A stretch of DNA of 38,732 nucleotides. Source: a virus. Shown here one piece after another: positions 12,804-19,734 of this stretch (its first letter is position 1; each line of letters opens with the position of its first letter). The stretch spans positions 1 through 38,732 of the IMG/VR virus record IMGVR_UViG_3300025108_000146; one strand, given 5' to 3'. The notes under the pieces are model-generated. The model was not told the origin of the DNA. It did no database searches and saw only the letters and a program-made list of their open reading frames with translations. The position numbers and the translations under genes are program-made.

Positions 12804-13265
12804 ATGAAATTACCAAAAAATGGAGTAGCTAGAGAAATACGCCATTATATAGGCAGCTTATTTATATTCCTTTTAATTATATCTATCGTATTTATATTAA
12901 TGCGATTTCCAGTATTAGAAACAAATAAAGAAGTTGTTATGATGCTCATAGGTACTCTTGCTGCATCTATAGGGCTTGTCGTTAGCACAATAACAGGTGC
13001 AAAACCTGACGATGTAAACGCATTAAAAGGTGATGTAGAAAAAAAACAATTACAAATAGATTATTTAACTAAAGCAAAAGATGATTTAGAATCCATGGTA
13101 ATTAATCTCCAAAAAGAAATGCTAAAAAACCAAGACGACGTAATGGATAAAATTATATTAAAAGCTGCATTAGATTATGATGATAGGGCCGGAGCGCATA
13201 AACAGCTAGTGTCACAAAAAAAATGTACATGTGGCGAAGAAAGCTGTTTTTGTAAAGGTGAGTAA
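12804..13265 (+). CDS. Two-helix membrane protein with coiled coil and Cys-rich tail, 153 aa
   Basis: After a basic N-terminus, two membrane segments are visible (about residues 17-36, IGSLFIFLLIISIVFILMRF, and about 44-64). A charged coiled coil follows (about 70-115), then a C-terminal CTCGEESCFC motif with four Cys that could bind metal or form disulfides. Two membrane helices plus a soluble coiled coil fit a holin-like or inner-membrane spanin-like protein, but no family is recognised. It follows the fibre region and precedes the groEL operon. Its leader at 12762-12803 is AT-rich. Confidence 0.6.
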   Translation: MKLPKNGVAREIRHYIGSLFIFLLIISIVFILMRFPVLETNKEVVMMLIGTLAASIGLVVSTITGAKPDDVNALKGDVEKKQLQIDYLTKAKDDLESMVINLQKEMLKNQDDVMDKIILKAALDYDDRAGAHKQLVSQKKCTCGEESCFCKGE

Positions 13266-13314
13266 TTACAAGTAATAATAAACTATAAACCTAACTAATT
13301 TTAAACCAATACCA

Positions 13315-13596
13315 ATGACACTATTTTACCAGACTCAATCGTGGTCTAGTCAACCACAAGTATCCGAAGAAACCAAAAAAATTTGGAAGCGTTATTCAAA
13401 GAAAAAAAATTGGAGAATAACACAACTTCCGAACGGCTATTACCAAGCTGAATGGATTGACTTCAACGATAACTGGAACGGAATTACAAGGCGTGAAACA
13501 ATTGAAGGGGCTGAAAAAGCAATTGAATCTTCAATTGAACATTACATTAAAAAATTAAAACTTTCCGAAGGTCCAGTTGTTGTAAAAACCTTTTAA
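13315..13596 (+). CDS. Small basic hypothetical protein, 93 aa
   Basis: The protein starts MTLFYQTQSWSSQPQVSEET. It has a Lys-rich helix (IWKRYSKKKNWRIT), then strands with Trp/Tyr (GYYQAEWIDFNDNWNG) and a helix rich in Glu, and ends GPVVVKTF. It resembles small single-domain DNA- or RNA-binding folds, such as AP2-like or integrase-DNA-binding strands, only in outline. No family is recognised. Its codon use is less AT-biased than groEL just downstream. A separate leader (13266-13314) and a 31-nt gap before groEL leave its transcription unit unclear. Confidence 0.5.
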   Translation: MTLFYQTQSWSSQPQVSEETKKIWKRYSKKKNWRITQLPNGYYQAEWIDFNDNWNGITRRETIEGAEKAIESSIEHYIKKLKLSEGPVVVKTF

Positions 13597-13627
13597 ATAA
13601 AATACTTAAATTAAATTTAATTAAATC

Positions 13628-15181
13628 ATGTCAGACGCAATTGTCAAAAATCTAAGCTTTGGTAAAGAAGCTAAGGATAAACTATTTGAAGGTATAAACA
13701 AACTCACAAAAGCCGTTAGTTCTACACTTGGAGCTAGCGGTAAACGTGTGATATTAGAAGATGGTGCAGGAAAACCTGTTATTACTAAAGATGGAGTAAC
13801 TGTAGCTGATTCAATTATATTATTAGACCCTATTGAAAATATGGGTGCTACGCTTTTAAAGGAAGCTGCTAGGAAAACTGTTAAAGAAGCTGGCGACGGA
13901 ACGACAACGGCTACAGTGCTAGCGCACTCAATTTTAAATGAAGCATATCCTAAATTAAAAGAATTAGGGGCTAGAAGCTTAAAAGAGGGTATTGATAGTG
14001 CTGTGCAAAAAGTTGTACAATATTTAGAAAAAAATTCAGTAAAAGTTACTGGTAAAATGATTGATCAAGTAGCTATTATATCCACTAATAATGATGAAAA
14101 GTTAGGAAAAATTATAGCTGAAGCTTTTAGATCAGTAGATGAAACAGGTATTGTTATGATGGAGCAGACTGAATTATCTGAAACTACTGCGGAATTAATA
14201 GATGGTATTCAATATAATCAGGGACTAACTAATCCTAATTTCATTACTAAAAAAGATAATAATACTGCGGAATTAGAAAAAGCGCATGTACTGCTTATAG
14301 AATCTCCCGTAGAAAACATAAGAAAAATACAAAGTATTTTAGAATACGTTATTAAAAATAATAAGCCATTATTAATAGTTGCTGATATGGATCCAACAGT
14401 GATTTCTGCTTTAGCAATGAATAAAATTAAAGGAAATATAAAAGTAAATGTAGTTAATGCTCCTACGTATGGAGTTAATAGAAAAGATATGTTTTCTGAT
14501 TTAGCTATGTTAACTGGCTCTACGGTAATAAACGAAGATTTAGGGGATGATATGGATTTAATTCAACCCGAACATTTAGGGTTTTGTGAAAAATCAATTA
14601 CTGATAATAATGAAACTATTATTAAAGTTTCTAATATTCCTGATGAAGTAAAAAATATAATAAAAAAACTTCAAGAAGAATTAAAAAGCACTACTGTTCC
14701 TCCTGAAATTCAAAGAATAGAAAAAAGAATAGCAAGATTATCCGCTAAAATTGCTAGTGTTAAAATAGGAGCGGATTCAAGTATTGAATTAAAAGAAAAA
14801 TCAGATAGAGTGGAAGATGCTATTTGTGCCACTAAAGCTGCCATTAAAGAGGGTATTGTTGCCGGCGGTGGAGTTGCCTTATTAAACGCATCAACATTAA
14901 TTAAAAGTAAAAGTAAAGCTGAAGACATATTATTAAAAGCTATTCAAGCCCCTTATACAACAATATTAGAAAATGCAAATCTTAATATTTTAGAATCTAA
15001 TAAAAAAGGATGGGGTGTGGATGCTATTTCTGGTAAAGAAAAAAATATGATTAAATCAGGAATAATTGATCCTTTACTGGTAACCAAAACAGCATTAAAA
15101 AATGCAGCTTCAGTTGCAACTACAATATTGTCTACAGATTGTATAATTAATAATTTAAGAATTAATGAAAGCAATAGGTAG
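13628..15181 (+). CDS. groEL: Phage GroEL-type chaperonin (Cpn60), 517 aa
   Basis: This is a complete group I chaperonin subunit that would assemble into a double ring and fold proteins with GroES and ATP. Landmarks are KDGVTVAD (about 54-61), GDGTTTAT (about 89-96), DRVEDAICATKAA (about 393-405) and IVAGGGVALL (about 410-419). It ends RINESNR and lacks the Gly-Gly-Met tail of bacterial GroEL. By eye against remembered E. coli GroEL, the apical substrate groove is altered: GYLSPYF is GLTNPNF (Tyr199 to Leu, Tyr203 to Asn) and Leu234 aligns with Gln. This suggests specialised clients such as the capsid protein or long fibres. groES follows, overlapping by 17 nt, the reverse of the usual bacterial order. 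Confidence 0.95.
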   Translation: MSDAIVKNLSFGKEAKDKLFEGINKLTKAVSSTLGASGKRVILEDGAGKPVITKDGVTVADSIILLDPIENMGATLLKEAARKTVKEAGDGTTTATVLAHSILNEAYPKLKELGARSLKEGIDSAVQKVVQYLEKNSVKVTGKMIDQVAIISTNNDEKLGKIIAEAFRSVDETGIVMMEQTELSETTAELIDGIQYNQGLTNPNFITKKDNNTAELEKAHVLLIESPVENIRKIQSILEYVIKNNKPLLIVADMDPTVISALAMNKIKGNIKVNVVNAPTYGVNRKDMFSDLAMLTGSTVINEDLGDDMDLIQPEHLGFCEKSITDNNETIIKVSNIPDEVKNIIKKLQEELKSTTVPPEIQRIEKRIARLSAKIASVKIGADSSIELKEKSDRVEDAICATKAAIKEGIVAGGGVALLNASTLIKSKSKAEDILLKAIQAPYTTILENANLNILESNKKGWGVDAISGKEKNMIKSGIIDPLLVTKTALKNAASVATTILSTDCIINNLRINESNR

Positions 15182-15425
15182 AAATTTAATAATAGAAAAA
15201 GAAAAGCAGGGATCTTCTAAAACAAAAGGCGGTTTAATATTATCTGAAACACAAAGAGAAGATTTAAGATATAATAAAGCTAAAGTTATATCAATAGGAA
15301 ATCATATAGAAGGTATTAAAGAAAATGACTCTATATATTATGATAGGCATGCTGGCCATAATATTGAAATAAATAAAACAATATATCAAGTTATAAAAGA
15401 ACAAGATGTAGTTATTGTTTTATGA
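15165..15425 (+). CDS. groES: Phage GroES-type co-chaperonin (Cpn10), 86 aa
   Basis: This is the partner cap of the chaperonin. It starts MKAIGRNLIIEKEKQGSSKT, and the mobile loop ends KGGLILSE (about 21-28), where LIL replaces the IVL of E. coli GroES. The body is the usual beta barrel with VISIGN (about 41-46), KENDSIYYDRHAG and a C-terminal IKEQDVVIVL strand. At 86 residues it is shorter than E. coli GroES (97). Its start overlaps the groEL end by 17 nt and its stop overlaps the next gene (ATGA), so all three are coupled. Confidence 0.85.
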   Translation: MKAIGRNLIIEKEKQGSSKTKGGLILSETQREDLRYNKAKVISIGNHIEGIKENDSIYYDRHAGHNIEINKTIYQVIKEQDVVIVL

Positions 15426-15868
15426 AAAGATTTGAAGCTAAAGATCTTAAAGAGCATAATTTACTAAAGCATTATAGAATTATACGTAAATGGGCCGCAA
15501 GAAATAATGATTTAACAGAGTCTGATTTAGAGCTTTTAATATATTTAGATTGTATAGATTTATTTAGTAAAATAGATTTTAAAATGGGTGCATACTCATA
15601 TAGCTGGGACAATAGAAGATGGAATAGATTATTAAAAAGCGGTTGGATAGTTGTTTGGCGCAAGAGAAATCATACTACGCAAAAATACAATTTATATAAA
15701 ATTTCTTTTAAAGGCAAACATCTTATAAATAAAATTTACAAAATAATGCTCGGCGAAGAAGATGTTCCTACTAGCGATAGAAGAAACAAAATAATGAAAG
15801 GTGAAACTTATACAGATAAAGTTTTAAAAGTTTCAATTAATAATATTAATAAAGATAAACATAGATAA
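15422..15868 (+). CDS. Possible winged-helix DNA-binding protein, 148 aa
   Basis: The protein is basic, starting MKRFEAKDLKEHNLLKHYRI. Helices in the order RIIRKWAARNNDLTESDLEL, DCIDLFSKIDF and DNRRWNRLLKSGWIVVWRKR suit a MarR-like winged-helix fold, in which WNRLLKSGWIVVWR would be the recognition helix and first wing strand. The wing would be NHTTQKYNLYKISFKG. The C-terminal 40 residues are Lys-rich. It may be a transcriptional regulator, but assignment rests on pattern only. It overlaps groES by ATGA and ends two nt before the next gene, so it is expressed with the chaperonin. Confidence 0.45.
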   Translation: MKRFEAKDLKEHNLLKHYRIIRKWAARNNDLTESDLELLIYLDCIDLFSKIDFKMGAYSYSWDNRRWNRLLKSGWIVVWRKRNHTTQKYNLYKISFKGKHLINKIYKIMLGEEDVPTSDRRNKIMKGETYTDKVLKVSINNINKDKHR

Positions 15869-15870
15869 TT

Positions 15871-16074
15871 ATGAAAATCAAAGATCCAAAAATTCAAACT
15901 ATTGAAAAAGCTGGTGTGGTCGGCGCAAATGCTGTATGGGATGGCCCTTTAGACACAGATGGCTTTCCTATGGGTAATGGTTCTAGTTCTGGTATTAATG
16001 GAATGGAAGTAAAAAAATTTCCAACTAATTATTCCGCAGGTCCTATTACTCAAAGAGCTAAAGGCATTAGGTAA
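15871..16074 (+). CDS. Small hypothetical protein, 67 aa
   Basis: The protein starts MKIKDPKIQTIEKAGVVGAN and is rich in Gly, Ser and Asn (GPLDTDGFPMGNGSSSGING), ending GPITQRAKGIR. It has no membrane segment and probably no compact fold. No family is recognised. It is tightly packed between the winged-helix candidate and the small membrane protein. Short Gly-rich proteins in this part of phage genomes may be minor virion components. Confidence 0.5.
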   Translation: MKIKDPKIQTIEKAGVVGANAVWDGPLDTDGFPMGNGSSSGINGMEVKKFPTNYSAGPITQRAKGIR

Positions 16075-16075
16075 A

Positions 16076-16222
16076 ATGGAATTTTCTGATTTTAAAATGT
16101 ATGGCATAAATACACTTGCATTAGGTGTAACTATGCTTGATATTGAAATTCCGTTAAAAATAATTCTTTTAACCGTTACTATTGGCTATACTATTGATAA
16201 ATGGATGAAATTAAAAAAATAA
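16076..16222 (+). CDS. Small membrane protein, 48 aa
   Basis: ATG at 16076 gives MEFSDFKMYGINTLALGVTM, then LDIEIPLKIILLTVTIGYTI and a basic end DKWMKLKK. The second half is one clear transmembrane helix (about residues 24-41) with a Lys-rich inside end; the first half is weakly hydrophobic. The size and layout suit a phage pinholin or other small lysis or membrane-signalling protein, but a GTA-type holin is already present at 18035. It starts one nt after the previous stop and ends one nt before the next start. Confidence 0.55.
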   Translation: MEFSDFKMYGINTLALGVTMLDIEIPLKIILLTVTIGYTIDKWMKLKK

Positions 16223-16223
16223 T

Positions 16224-16541
16224 ATGGCATATACTCAGTTAAACTCTCCGCTGTTAAAAAAAGGTGATGCACCTTCTCGTAAAAAATCCAAAGGTTATTA
16301 TGCTAAAGTAAAATCTGGGAGCGGCACAGGTTCTAAGGCTGGTGGAGGAATGACGGCAAAAGGTGTAGCTAAATATAGAAAAGATAATCCTGGTTCTAAA
16401 CTAAAAACAGCGGTAACCACGCCGCCTTCAAAACTTAAGAGGGGAAGTAAAGCTTGGAAACGTAGAAAAGCTTTTTGCGCTAGATCAAAAAGTTGGAAGT
16501 CAGAGCGTGGCAAAGCAGCGCGCCGCAAATGGAACTGTTAA
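16224..16541 (+). CDS. Basic Gly/Lys-rich conserved phage protein (DUF6321-like), 105 aa
   Basis: The protein is very basic. Its central part GSKAGGGMTAKGVAKYRKDN and PGSKLKTAVT, followed by KRRKAFCARSKSW and a final RRKWNC, matches a small family widespread in marine phages (DUF6321, recalled). Members share the GGGxTAKGxxKYRxxNPGS core and the FCARS segment. The function is unknown; its charge suggests nucleic-acid binding or packaging with the genome. It is not a membrane protein. Confidence 0.65.
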   Translation: MAYTQLNSPLLKKGDAPSRKKSKGYYAKVKSGSGTGSKAGGGMTAKGVAKYRKDNPGSKLKTAVTTPPSKLKRGSKAWKRRKAFCARSKSWKSERGKAARRKWNC

Positions 16542-16566
16542 GCAAATAATAATTAAAAATAATAAA

Positions 16567-16929
16567 ATGGGAAAAGCTGAAAAGTATAATTTAAAAGAGG
16601 CATATAATAAAAATCTTAATGATAAAGCAAGATTACATTATTTAGAAAATTACGAGCACGATTCTCACAGTAGAAAAGGTGGTTCAGGATCTTATACTGG
16701 AAATCACCCTAAATTTACTTCTCCTGTAGGTATGGCTGGGCAATTAACAGGGCAAATGCCTACACAAACAGGAGTTGCTCAACCACAAACTATTGTTGAT
16801 CCTACGCAAATAGGAACAATTCCGGCTCAAAACATTATAAATGCTAACGCTGCAAATACTCAACCGCAATATTCTGCACAAGAACAAATTGCTATGGCTA
16901 ATACAAGAGGATTAGTAAATGGAATCTAA
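16567..16929 (+). CDS. Small hypothetical protein, 120 aa
   Basis: I chose ATG at 16567 (MGKAEKYNLKEAYNKNLNDK), which follows an AT-rich gap; an upstream start at 16507 would overlap the previous gene by 35 nt. The N-terminal 30 residues are charged and helical with a His-rich turn (ENYEHDSHSR). The rest is Gly/Ser/Pro/Gln/Asn-rich and probably disordered (GQLTGQMPTQTGVAQPQTIV). No family is recognised. Its stop overlaps the start of the next gene. Confidence 0.5.
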   Translation: MGKAEKYNLKEAYNKNLNDKARLHYLENYEHDSHSRKGGSGSYTGNHPKFTSPVGMAGQLTGQMPTQTGVAQPQTIVDPTQIGTIPAQNIINANAANTQPQYSAQEQIAMANTRGLVNGI

Positions 16930-17071
16930 AGGATTAGGCGATACTATAGAAAAAATTACTAAAGTTACAAGAATTAAATCTGTGGTAGATAGAGTAGCAG
17001 AAGGTTTAAATATTCCGTGTGGTTGTAATAAGCGAAAAGAAAAATTAAACAAAATATTTCCTTATAAATAA
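16919..17071 (+). CDS. Small Cys-containing conserved protein, 50 aa
   Basis: ATG at 16919 gives MESKGLGDTIEKITKVTRIK, then SVVDRVAEGLNI and PCGCNKRKEKLNKIFPYK. I recall similar short proteins near holin genes in many phages, with the same GLGDTIEKITK start and a C-G-C-x-x-R/K-K-x-x-L-N-x-x-F-P-Y end. The Cys pair might bind metal, but only two Cys are present. The function is unknown. It overlaps the previous gene by 11 nt and the next by one nt (TAATG). Confidence 0.55.
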   Translation: MESKGLGDTIEKITKVTRIKSVVDRVAEGLNIPCGCNKRKEKLNKIFPYK

Positions 17072-17382
17072 TGGCTTTTAAAATAAACCCACCTTATTCT
17101 TTAGACAATACACCAATTTATACGGTAGATTTAGATAATAATGTGTTAGGTAAGGCCAATAACAATGGAACTATTATTGTAAATAAAAATTTAGATCCTA
17201 ATGATTTAAAAAAAGTAATAGATCACGAAATGGTGCATGTAGACCAATTTAAAAGAGGTGATTTAGATTATGATGATAAAAATGTATATTGGAAAGGTAA
17301 AACTTATTCAAGATCTAAAATGAATGAAGGATCCCCAACCTTAGCCTGGGAAAAAGAAGCTTATAACAAAACCAATAAATAA
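17071..17382 (+). CDS. HExxH metallopeptidase-like protein, 103 aa
   Basis: The central HEMVHVDQ (about residues 52-59) is a zinc-binding HExxH motif followed by Asp-Gln, and the C-terminal WEKEAY (about 93-98) supplies a plausible third ligand Glu. This spacing is typical of small metallopeptidase-like domains. The N-terminal half (PPYSLDNTPIYTVDLDNNVL) forms short strands. Many such small phage proteins may cleave peptides or simply bind metal; no substrate can be named. It overlaps the preceding gene by one nt. The fold is short enough that catalytic activity is uncertain. Confidence 0.55.
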   Translation: MAFKINPPYSLDNTPIYTVDLDNNVLGKANNNGTIIVNKNLDPNDLKKVIDHEMVHVDQFKRGDLDYDDKNVYWKGKTYSRSKMNEGSPTLAWEKEAYNKTNK

Positions 17383-17397
17383 CTTAAAATTAATATT

Positions 17398-18033
17398 ATG
17401 CCTAAAGGATTTGGATATGGCGGTGAGTCCGCTAATCAAGAAAAGAAAAATTTAAATAAAGACATGCCGGTGGTTAGCCGCGCTTCAGGTAATTCTTGGA
17501 TGAATAAACATTCAGTTGCTGCTGGGTCACCTGTAGGAATGGGTGGATCTTACAAAGGCTCTGCTATAAAATTGCATGAACCTGGACATAAGCCCGACCC
17601 AAAGAGTGGCCAGTTTAAAACAGGTCCTTCTGGAAGACCAGTAGCCGTTAGGGAAACTAGTCTAAGCGGTGGGTTTATACAACCATCTGCTAAAGTCATA
17701 CAATCTGCACAAAGTGGCACTGGTATTTTTGATCCAAAGACAACCAATATTGCCGACTATAAAGGGTATTATTTAGAATCCGGAAGTGGAAAACAAACTC
17801 AAGATCCTAGTAAGGCTTATGGGTTTGTATCGCATTCAGGTAAATTTACTAGATTTGGAAGCACGGACAATTCAAGTCGTAGAGAAGCAATTAAAGAAGC
17901 TGAAAGAAAAAAGAAATTATATATGCAAGAGCAGTCTAGATTAAGAACAATGCGACAGGACCGCATTGATTATGCAGAAGCAGGTGGCGTAATTAAGCCG
18001 GCTAAGAAAAAAGACCCCAAATCAGGAGCATAA
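17398..18033 (+). CDS. Low-complexity protein, possibly virion-associated, 211 aa
   Basis: The protein starts MPKGFGYGGESANQEKKNLN and is rich in Gly, Ser, Lys and Pro, with repeated short motifs such as SPVGMGGSYKG, HKPDPKSGQF and KKKDPKSGA. A basic helix lies near residues 160-190 (SSRREAIKEAERKKKLYMQE). No family is recognised and no membrane segment is seen. It is probably extended or disordered in part. It ends one nt before the holin gene, so it could be a late virion or lysis-linked protein. Confidence 0.5.
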   Translation: MPKGFGYGGESANQEKKNLNKDMPVVSRASGNSWMNKHSVAAGSPVGMGGSYKGSAIKLHEPGHKPDPKSGQFKTGPSGRPVAVRETSLSGGFIQPSAKVIQSAQSGTGIFDPKTTNIADYKGYYLESGSGKQTQDPSKAYGFVSHSGKFTRFGSTDNSSRREAIKEAERKKKLYMQEQSRLRTMRQDRIDYAEAGGVIKPAKKKDPKSGA

Positions 18034-18034
18034 A

Positions 18035-18415
18035 ATGTGGAAATTGCTTGTTGGATTACTAAAAGGCGGTGATAATAGAAAATCCGTTGCTGGTAATTTA
18101 GCCTGGGAAATACGAGAAGCCATAAAAGGCAAAGAGTTAGATCCTAATGAATTAATTTCTATACAAACAAAAATAAATGAAATAGAAGCTGGCCATCGAA
18201 CTGTATTTGTTGCTGGCTGGCGCCCATTTATTGGCTGGGTTTGTGGTGTAGCTTTAGCATATAATTTTGTAATAAGAGATTTGTTTATATGGGCATTACA
18301 ACCGCAAGATGTACCTCCAGCATTACAGATGGAACATTTAATGACCGTTTTGTTAGGTATGTTAGGATTAGGTGGCTTGCGAACATATGAAAAGATAAAA
18401 GATAAAGTAAAGTAA
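18035..18415 (+). CDS. GTA-type three-helix holin, 126 aa
   Basis: This protein matches the 3TM holin family of gene-transfer-agent release (PF11351-like). A soluble helical N-terminus (about 1-55, including NELISIQTKINEIEAGHRTV) is followed by WRPFIGWVCGVALAYNFVIR, a second hydrophobic segment around DLFIWALQ, and a third (MTVLLGMLGLGGLRTYEKIK). Holins form holes in the cytoplasmic membrane at lysis and let an endolysin reach the wall. No endolysin is seen in the window. It follows the low-complexity protein by one nt. Confidence 0.75.
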   Translation: MWKLLVGLLKGGDNRKSVAGNLAWEIREAIKGKELDPNELISIQTKINEIEAGHRTVFVAGWRPFIGWVCGVALAYNFVIRDLFIWALQPQDVPPALQMEHLMTVLLGMLGLGGLRTYEKIKDKVK

Positions 18416-18440
18416 TAATAATCAATTTAAATTTAATCAA

Positions 18441-18689
18441 ATGGAAAAAGTAGAAAAAAAAGTAACTGAAGAGCAATTAGCTAAAATTAAAGAGAATCAA
18501 ACTGCAATGAATAACAAGCTTAGGGATTTAGGTTTTTTAGAAAATCAAAAGCATATCTTATTGCATGAATTTGCCGGATTAACGCAAGATAGTGATGATC
18601 ATAAAAAAGAGCTTGAAAAAGAATATGGAGCGGTTAGCATCGATTTAGAAACGGGGATTTATACTGAAATAGAAGAATCTAATAAATAA
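18441..18689 (+). CDS. Small helical conserved phage protein, 82 aa
   Basis: The protein starts MEKVEKKVTEEQLAKIKENQ and is charged and helical, with a central GFLENQKHILLHEFAGLTQD and a C-terminal EYGAVSIDLETGIYTEIEES. I recall the same layout (two helices then a short strand ending in a G-x-Y motif) in small proteins upstream of phage terminases. No function is known to me. It has an AT-rich leader of 25 nt and may start a new transcription unit that includes the terminase genes. Confidence 0.55.
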   Translation: MEKVEKKVTEEQLAKIKENQTAMNNKLRDLGFLENQKHILLHEFAGLTQDSDDHKKELEKEYGAVSIDLETGIYTEIEESNK

Positions 18690-18694
18690 TATAA

Positions 18695-18925
18695 ATGTCA
18701 CGTGTTATAAGAAAAATCAGCATTGGATCTGATTATAAAAATGATGCTATGCATTATTCCCTTGAACAAGAAGTTTACGGAGGTCACAAAATAGCTTATA
18801 TCATATTTGAAGATACTGATAATTCTTATAATATACATATAAAAAAGAATAATGAGGTGGTGCCATGGAAAAAATTTAATTCTAATATGGCAATTTCAGT
18901 AGAGTATGATTTAAAATATGAATAG
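18695..18925 (+). CDS. Conserved terminase-upstream protein, 76 aa
   Basis: The protein starts MSRVIRKISIGSDYKNDAMH, contains YSLEQEVYGGHKIAYIIFED and ends VEYDLKYE, with a strand-rich pattern and the W-K-K-F-N-S-N-M motif near residue 58. The start pattern (M-S-R-x-I-R-K-I-S-I-G-x-D-Y-K) is one I recall in many marine phages upstream of the terminase large subunit, without a known role. It overlaps the next gene by eight nt. Confidence 0.6.
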   Translation: MSRVIRKISIGSDYKNDAMHYSLEQEVYGGHKIAYIIFEDTDNSYNIHIKKNNEVVPWKKFNSNMAISVEYDLKYE

Positions 18926-19523
18926 TCTTTATAATTTTATAGTAGAGCCTATAGGTGAAAGATATAATAATTCAATTAATATAGGTGAAAATAAATTAGT
19001 ATTAAATTCTAGCATAGAATCTTTTAAGTTTATAAATAAACTAGCAAAAGTAATTAGTACACCTTTAGCTTTCAAAACTGTTATAAAACCGGGTGATGAA
19101 ATAATAATACATCATAATGTTTTTAGAAGGTATTATGATATAAGAGGTAAAGAAAAAAATAGTAGTAAATACTTTAAAAACAATCTTTACTTTTGCCAAC
19201 CGGATCAAGTGTATCTTTATAAAAAAAGTAATAAATGGCATTCGTTTATGGATAGATGCTTTGTAAAACCGGTTATTAATAAAGATTATTTAAAGCAAGA
19301 AAAAACTAAAAGCCTTGTTGGTATACTAAAATACGGAAATAGCTCGTTAGAAGCTCTTGAAATAAGCCCAGGAGACACCGTTGGGTTTACGCCAAATGGC
19401 GAATGGGAGTTTATAGTAGATAATGAGCTTTTATATTGTATGAAATCAAATGATATTGTTATTAAATATGGACATCAAAAAAACGAAACTGAATATAATC
19501 CAAGCTGGGCAAAGAGCAGTTGA
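18918..19523 (+). CDS. Protein with two GroES-like (Cpn10-like) halves, 201 aa
   Basis: The sequence reads as two co-chaperonin-like barrels. The first spans about residues 5-105 (FIVEPIGERYNNSINIG, then AKVIST, KPGDEIIIHHNVFR and DQVYLYKK). The second spans about 114-190 (RCFVKPV, then VGILKYG, SPGDTVGFTPNGEWEFIVDN and DIVIKYG). In each half the order is a start strand, a loop, a V/I-x-S/K-x-G-like turn, and then P/S-G-D-x-I/V, as in GroES. The first half's loop is GroES-like in position only. It could be a second cap or scaffold-like assembly factor. The match is by pattern and is uncertain. It ends in a 56-nt overlap with the terminase small subunit candidate. Confidence 0.5.
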   Translation: MNSLYNFIVEPIGERYNNSINIGENKLVLNSSIESFKFINKLAKVISTPLAFKTVIKPGDEIIIHHNVFRRYYDIRGKEKNSSKYFKNNLYFCQPDQVYLYKKSNKWHSFMDRCFVKPVINKDYLKQEKTKSLVGILKYGNSSLEALEISPGDTVGFTPNGEWEFIVDNELLYCMKSNDIVIKYGHQKNETEYNPSWAKSS

Positions 19524-19734
19524 AGAATTAATTAAAGTAGCAAAAGAAGATATTGTAGATTCTGATGATGACATATCTGCTGATAGATTAAAAAACGCTG
19601 CTGCAACTAAAAAATTAGCAATATTTGACGCTTTTGAAATATTAAACAGAATAGATCAAGAAGAAAAATTATTGCAAGAAATTCCAGAATCTAAAAAACA
19701 ATTTGGTGGATTTGCGGAAAAAAGATCTAAATAA
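19468..19734 (+). CDS. Terminase small subunit candidate, 88 aa
   Basis: I chose ATG at 19468 (MDIKKTKLNIIQAGQRAVEE); the ATG at 19450 would lengthen the overlap with the previous gene. The protein is a charged, all-helical chain (ISADRLKNAAATKKLAIFDA and FEILNRIDQEEKLLQEIP) with an Arg/Lys end (EKRSK). It sits immediately before the large terminase, overlapping by one nt (TAATG), the usual place for a small subunit that selects DNA and stimulates packaging. No DNA-binding motif can be proved, so the call depends on position and size. Confidence 0.5.
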   Translation: MDIKKTKLNIIQAGQRAVEELIKVAKEDIVDSDDDISADRLKNAAATKKLAIFDAFEILNRIDQEEKLLQEIPESKKQFGGFAEKRSK

